Shown one piece after another: positions 59,971-64,000 of a stretch of DNA of 64,000 bases. The DNA comes from Calothrix sp. HK-06 (GTDB lineage Bacteria; Cyanobacteriota; Cyanobacteriia; Cyanobacteriales; Nostocaceae). The stretch covers positions 37,039 through 101,038 of the forward strand of contig NZ_MRCD01000013.1 in assembly GCF_001904745.1 (NCBI RefSeq). The letters run 5' to 3'. The translations under genes and the position numbers were made by a program. Positions within the stretch are counted from its first letter, which is position 1; each line of letters starts with the position of its first letter. The notes below the pieces were generated by a model. That model searched no databases, had not been told where the DNA came from, and worked only from the letters and a program-made list of their open reading frames with translations.

Positions 59971-61236
59971 ATGAGTCAGCCTAAAAATACCAATCCAATT
60001 GTGGATGTTTGGAATAAAACTTCATCGCGCTTTGTAGAACTGCTGCCAACTGAGCAAATAGCTAAAACTGTTGTTAATTTATTTAACGTTAGCGATACCC
60101 AAATAGCAGAAATATTGAAAACTGTCAAGGCGCAATTACCGACAACAGAAGCTTTGCTAATTGGTAAACCGCAAGCTGGTAAAAGCTCGATAGTTAGAGG
60201 TTTGACGGGTGTCTCCCCCGAAATTGTCGGACAAGGATTTCGACCGCATACGCAGCATACAGAACGTTATGCTTACCCTTCTAACGATTTACCTTTGTTG
60301 ATTTTTACTGATACAGTCGGCTTAGGTGATGTTAATCAAGATACTCAAAGTATTATTCAAGAGCTTATTGGCGATTTACAGCAACAAGCTCGTGGCGCCA
60401 GAGTTTTGATATTAACTATAAAAATAAACGATTTTGCTACCGATACATTACGGCAAATCGCCAAACAATTACGAGACAAGTACAAAGATATTCCTTTTTT
60501 ACTTGCTGTGACTTGTTTACACGAAGTTTATCCACAGGATGTAGATAATCATCCTGCCTATCCCCCTGACTATGAAGAAGTCAACCGTGTGTATACAGCA
60601 ATTAAAGAAGACTTTAAAGGTTTGTACGATGCGTCAATTTTGGTTGACTTTACTTTAGAAGAAGACGGTTACGAGCCAGTATTTTATGGTCTAGAAACAT
60701 TACGCGATACTTTAGCTGATTTATTACCCGACGCTGAAGCACGCGCTATTTACCAATTATTAGATTTAGATAAACAAGCAAGTAATCAAATTGGCAACTT
60801 GTATCGGAATGTCGCGCGACGCTATATGTATGCTTTTTGTGTAATGGCAGCGACACTTGCCGCAGTTCCGTTACCATTTGCGACCATGCCAGTACTAACG
60901 GCACTACAAGTATCAATGGTTGGATTATTAGGAAAATTATACGGTCAAAATTTGACGCAATCACAAGCTGGAGGAATTGTTAGCGCTATTGCTGGTGGTT
61001 TTCTGGCGCAAGTAATAGGAAGAGAACTAGTTAAATTTATACCTGGTTTTGGTAGTGTAATTGCTGCATATTGGGCTGCTTCATATACATGGGCATTAGG
61101 TGAAGCTGCTTGTGTTTATTTCGGTGATGTAGTGGGAGGCAAAAAACCTGACCCGAAACAAATTCAATCTGTTATGCAAACAGCGTTTCAAGAAGCTAAA
61201 GAACGTTTCAAAAATGTGGGGGCGCCTATGCACTAA
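59971..61236 (+). CDS. GTPase with membrane-associated DUF697-like C-terminus
   Basis: The protein of about 421 residues has a GTPase domain: P-loop IGKPQAGKSSIV, switch II DTVGLGD and a later strand AVTCLHE at the place of the NKxD base-specificity motif, which is missing. Helices at the C-terminus (MAATLAAVPLPFATMPVLTALQVSMVG, IVSAIAGGFLAQVIG, FGSVIAAYWAASYTWALG) resemble the DUF697 membrane domain. Related proteins act at the cytoplasmic membrane in unknown processes. The ATG at 59971 is chosen over the GTG at 59932. It converges with the CHAT gene. Confidence 0.8.
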   Translation: MSQPKNTNPIVDVWNKTSSRFVELLPTEQIAKTVVNLFNVSDTQIAEILKTVKAQLPTTEALLIGKPQAGKSSIVRGLTGVSPEIVGQGFRPHTQHTERYAYPSNDLPLLIFTDTVGLGDVNQDTQSIIQELIGDLQQQARGARVLILTIKINDFATDTLRQIAKQLRDKYKDIPFLLAVTCLHEVYPQDVDNHPAYPPDYEEVNRVYTAIKEDFKGLYDASILVDFTLEEDGYEPVFYGLETLRDTLADLLPDAEARAIYQLLDLDKQASNQIGNLYRNVARRYMYAFCVMAATLAAVPLPFATMPVLTALQVSMVGLLGKLYGQNLTQSQAGGIVSAIAGGFLAQVIGRELVKFIPGFGSVIAAYWAASYTWALGEAACVYFGDVVGGKKPDPKQIQSVMQTAFQEAKERFKNVGAPMH

Positions 61237-61340
61237 TAAATGACAAAACTAACAAACTTCCTTGTCTGTGCCCTCTGCGCCTCTGTGGTAAATATTATTA
61301 CTACAAAGACACAGAGGTTGAGAGCAGTATTTCTGAATTA

Positions 61341-64000
61341 TCAAAGCCAGTTGCCAACTAAAACATAAGGCGCCCAATATCCAGGACGACTGTAATTTGG
61401 GTAATCTCTTAACAATTTGATTTGGGCATTACGCAAGGCTTCAGCTTTTGTTACCTTATTTTGCACTAATTCACGGTAAAATTCGCCGACTAAGATAGCG
61501 GTAGATTTATCGCTAATGTGCCACAGTGAAGCCAGGGTACTACGCGCTCCTGCTTTCACAGATACCCCTGCCAAACCCAATGCTGCACGGTTATCCCCTG
61601 CTGCTGTTTGACAAGCACTTAAAATAAGCATCGACAAACCTTCTGAGCGAGTTTCATCTTGATGACGCAGTAAGTTATCGAACTGTAAGACATTTATTGG
61701 GCCATCTGCCGCTAGGATAAAAGTATTTTCAGGACGAGAGCTAAATTGACCGTGGGTTGCTAAATGCAGGATATTAAAGGTTGTTGTATTTATATTTTTC
61801 TCTAGGGCATTGCTGGTAAAGTCTTTATCTATCAATTGTTTTGTAGAAACTCCTGCTTGGGTAATCAAATTAAACTCAGACTTAATTTCTGGTAGAGGTG
61901 GAAATTGTGAGAATTCTTTTGGTGGTTGTACTAACCCTGCTGCTAAGACGTTGAATTGTTTTTTTGCTAAAGGTTTAGGGGCAATTAACTGAAGTCCTAA
62001 GCTTAAAGCAACAGCGTATTTTTCCACCAAATATTTCTGACCGTCATATAATGCAGCCATTGGTATATTTCGTAAGGCGCCATCTAGTACAAAAACGAGA
62101 GTATTAACTTGACTATTTACTAAATTTGATTCAATTTTTAATGGTATTAACCAGTCATAGACTATTTTTGAGAGCGCCAGTACTTCCTCTGTTCTATCAG
62201 GTTCTAAAAGATACTCGCGTAGTTCTCTTAAAATACTTTCTACTTCACGCTGTGATTTATTAACTACGTATCGGTGTAATGGTTGCTTGGGTATTTTGAC
62301 AATTACTTGTAGCTGGTTGGGCAGAATAATGGGGTAAATAATTGCGGATGTAGGATTATCTTTGTCTACGACTTCATCTAGCACTACCGTTTTGGCATTA
62401 ATACAAGCTTGCCGAAAGAAATCGTCGAGTTCCGCTAGTTGTAAAGATTCAATTCTTTGCCTAGCTTTTTCTAAATTTCCTGTACTAGTATCAGATTCTG
62501 GAGATTGTAACAACAACTCTACCGATTGACGATACACTGGTTCAACGCTTTCTTTAAACCCGTATTGTACATCACGGTTAACAGCTACCAAATCGCTACG
62601 AAGAGACTGGAGTTGACTAATAGCAGTATCATAAGCAGTAATTGCTCCTTTAATATCTCCCTGTCTTTTTAATAATCTTCCTAGTTGCCAATGCCAACGA
62701 TAAGCAATATCTGGTGCATTGATACTTTGAGTTAAAACCAAAGCTTTTTGAGTAATGTCTTGGGCATTTGACCATTGCTGAGTTTGTTCATACAAGCTGC
62801 CTAACGTACCGAGTGCGTAAGCTTCCGCTCGTTTATCTTCTAGACTTCTGGCTTGTTTTACTGCCGTAGTAAGAAGTTGGGCAATATCGGTAAGAGATAG
62901 TGAAGTTTGAGTTATCTTTATTACCCCACTCTCTATTTTCATTAGATTCTGTGCTAAATGAATGCGCGCGTAGATTGCTGATTGACTGGGAGGTAAGTTG
63001 ACGAGTTGGGTTTTAATATGAGGTAGTAGTGTTTCAACGGCAGACAGTTCCCCTGTACTAACAAGCAAACTAAACTGGTTAATTTCTGCCTGAATTTTTG
63101 TTATCGGGTTAGAAGTAACTTTGGCAGTTTGTTCATAGTAAGCTAACGCTGCTTGAATATTTTTTTGTGCCAACTCAGTATTACCCAAGCTAAATAGTGT
63201 AGCGCTTATCTCTGGAGTCAACTGTAAACTTTTGGCAATCTCCAGACTTTGTTTTAATACCTGACGAGATTGTTCTAAATCGCCAACTAATTGCAGAGTA
63301 TCACCAAGAGCGCGTAGTTCTACTACCTTAGTGAGAGATAATGGTTGTGCTTGTAAAGCAGAGCGTAACTCAGTCAGCATTGTTAATGCTCGTCGGTAAA
63401 ACCCCAAAACTTGCCATGCTTGTGCTTGGTTGATGCGACTACTGGTAACACCATTTTTATTATTCAATTGCTTATAAATTATTTCCGCATTTTGCCAAGT
63501 TTTAAGTGCTTTTTCCGTTTGTCCTAATTCTAGTTGAATACTACCTTGAATATCTAGCACCTGAGCCATAACTAGAAAATTTTTAATTTTGACTTTTGAA
63601 TTTTGAATTAAATCTCCCTCTTTTTCTGGTGCCTTAAGCAACGTTAAACTCTCAGTAATTGCCTGTTGTGCTTCAGTCAATCTACCTAATTCTTGATAAG
63701 CTAATGCTAGATTACTTAATGCTACCGCTTGCTTAACTTGTAAACCTTGGTTGCGAAAATTTGTCACCGCTTGTTGTAAAACTTTCACCGCTTCCGCAAA
63801 TTGCCCTGCATCATACAACGCTTTGCCCTGTAGCAAAAAATCTTGTATCTGAGTAGATATTTCCTCAGTCTGTGGCAGAATAGAAATTTGGGCAGAAATA
63901 GGTGAAATAATAACGCATAAAAAAGCTGTCACCAATACCAAGAAAAAGAAACCAGACAAGCAGTAGATTTTAACGCGACGGATGAATTGCTCATTGCGCT
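61341..64000 (-). CDS. TPR-CHAT protein, exported, 5' end beyond the window
   Basis: At least 886 residues are encoded; the frame stays open upstream of the TTG at 63959 to the right edge (codons for NEQFIRRVKIYC precede it), so the true start is probably outside the window. A hydrophobic signal (FFFLVLVTAFLCVIISPISA) is followed by about ten TPR units and a CHAT domain with HLATHGQFSSR and LILSACQTAAGDN, an intact His/Cys dyad. It is paralogous to the protein at 34918 over its whole length. It may be a caspase-like protease in the envelope or cytoplasm; neighbours do not suggest a target. Confidence 0.9.
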   Translation of the reverse strand, partial: RNEQFIRRVKIYCLSGFFFLVLVTAFLCVIISPISAQISILPQTEEISTQIQDFLLQGKALYDAGQFAEAVKVLQQAVTNFRNQGLQVKQAVALSNLALAYQELGRLTEAQQAITESLTLLKAPEKEGDLIQNSKVKIKNFLVMAQVLDIQGSIQLELGQTEKALKTWQNAEIIYKQLNNKNGVTSSRINQAQAWQVLGFYRRALTMLTELRSALQAQPLSLTKVVELRALGDTLQLVGDLEQSRQVLKQSLEIAKSLQLTPEISATLFSLGNTELAQKNIQAALAYYEQTAKVTSNPITKIQAEINQFSLLVSTGELSAVETLLPHIKTQLVNLPPSQSAIYARIHLAQNLMKIESGVIKITQTSLSLTDIAQLLTTAVKQARSLEDKRAEAYALGTLGSLYEQTQQWSNAQDITQKALVLTQSINAPDIAYRWHWQLGRLLKRQGDIKGAITAYDTAISQLQSLRSDLVAVNRDVQYGFKESVEPVYRQSVELLLQSPESDTSTGNLEKARQRIESLQLAELDDFFRQACINAKTVVLDEVVDKDNPTSAIIYPIILPNQLQVIVKIPKQPLHRYVVNKSQREVESILRELREYLLEPDRTEEVLALSKIVYDWLIPLKIESNLVNSQVNTLVFVLDGALRNIPMAALYDGQKYLVEKYAVALSLGLQLIAPKPLAKKQFNVLAAGLVQPPKEFSQFPPLPEIKSEFNLITQAGVSTKQLIDKDFTSNALEKNINTTTFNILHLATHGQFSSRPENTFILAADGPINVLQFDNLLRHQDETRSEGLSMLILSACQTAAGDNRAALGLAGVSVKAGARSTLASLWHISDKSTAILVGEFYRELVQNKVTKAEALRNAQIKLLRDYPNYSRPGYWAPYVLVGNWL

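Overview
The window is about 64 kb of cyanobacterial chromosome, AT-rich and gene-sparse. Marker genes place it in a filamentous, probably nitrogen-fixing (Nostocales-type) cyanobacterium: Ycf46 and Ycf35/DUF1257 proteins, GUN4-domain and DUF928 proteins, phycobiliprotein lyases with a CpeR-like regulator, XisH/XisI, NifE/NifN homologues, an FtsH2-type protease, and TPR-CHAT and CHASE2 proteins. The palindrome GGCGCC occurs close to one hundred times (hand count), and I saw no copy of the usual cyanobacterial HIP1 core GCGATCGC. Palindromic REP-type hairpins, chiefly AGAAACC(C/A/T)GGTTTCT, sit in many intergenic spaces.

Layout. 0.6-3.4 kb: small exported or membrane hypotheticals, including a tandem pair. 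3.6-6.3 kb: an ECF42-type sigma factor divergent from a DGPF/YCII, SnoaL-like and VOC/PhnB trio, with a duplicated candidate promoter between. 6.4-7.4 kb: a HEAT-like protein with a DAVLG N-terminal tag, a 23-residue peptide ending in the same tag, and a truncated nuclease-like gene. 7.7-9.3 kb: a short threonyl-tRNA synthetase behind two consecutive threonine-rich leader peptides, each followed by an intrinsic terminator. This looks like tandem ribosome-mediated attenuation and is the strongest discovery in the window. 9.8-13.5 kb: an ethylene-receptor-like GGDEF/EAL protein, a gene remnant and a DAVLG-tagged GUN4 protein. 13.8-16.3 kb: two DUF1257 proteins with the Ycf46 AAA ATPase. 16.6-22.1 kb: a phosphoesterase, a TetR-controlled DUF3303/DUF4336 pair, an HTH-DUF1257 fusion and an alpha-amylase.

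22.6-29.7 kb: an MlaE-type permease, then a pigment block (CpeR-like regulator, an internally shortened CpeT/CpcT lyase, a CpcS-type lyase and a phycobiliprotein-like protein), small proteins and an orphan PotC permease. 29.9-39.1 kb: DUF928, a CHASE2 hybrid kinase translationally coupled to a second kinase, a TPR-CHAT protein and a degenerate kinase. 39.5-49.6 kb: two BON lipoproteins, a peptidoglycan-binding protein, FtsH, GltX, an SGNH hydrolase and TopA.

49.9-57.5 kb: xisH/xisI, kinase remnants, a Rieske oxygenase, an orphan nifE-nifN pair, a Crp/Fnr regulator, a ribbon-helix-helix protein with a Mop domain, and a free Mop protein. The last four suggest a molybdenum- or nitrogen-linked locus. 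The NifE homologue keeps three cluster cysteines but not the cysteine equivalent to the Azotobacter NifE cofactor ligand. 57.7-64 kb: a class-A-beta-lactamase-like hydrolase, a frameshifted remnant, a membrane GTPase and a second TPR-CHAT protein running off the right edge.

No tRNA, rRNA, CRISPR array or transposase gene was recognised. All calls come from reading motifs by eye; no database search was possible.
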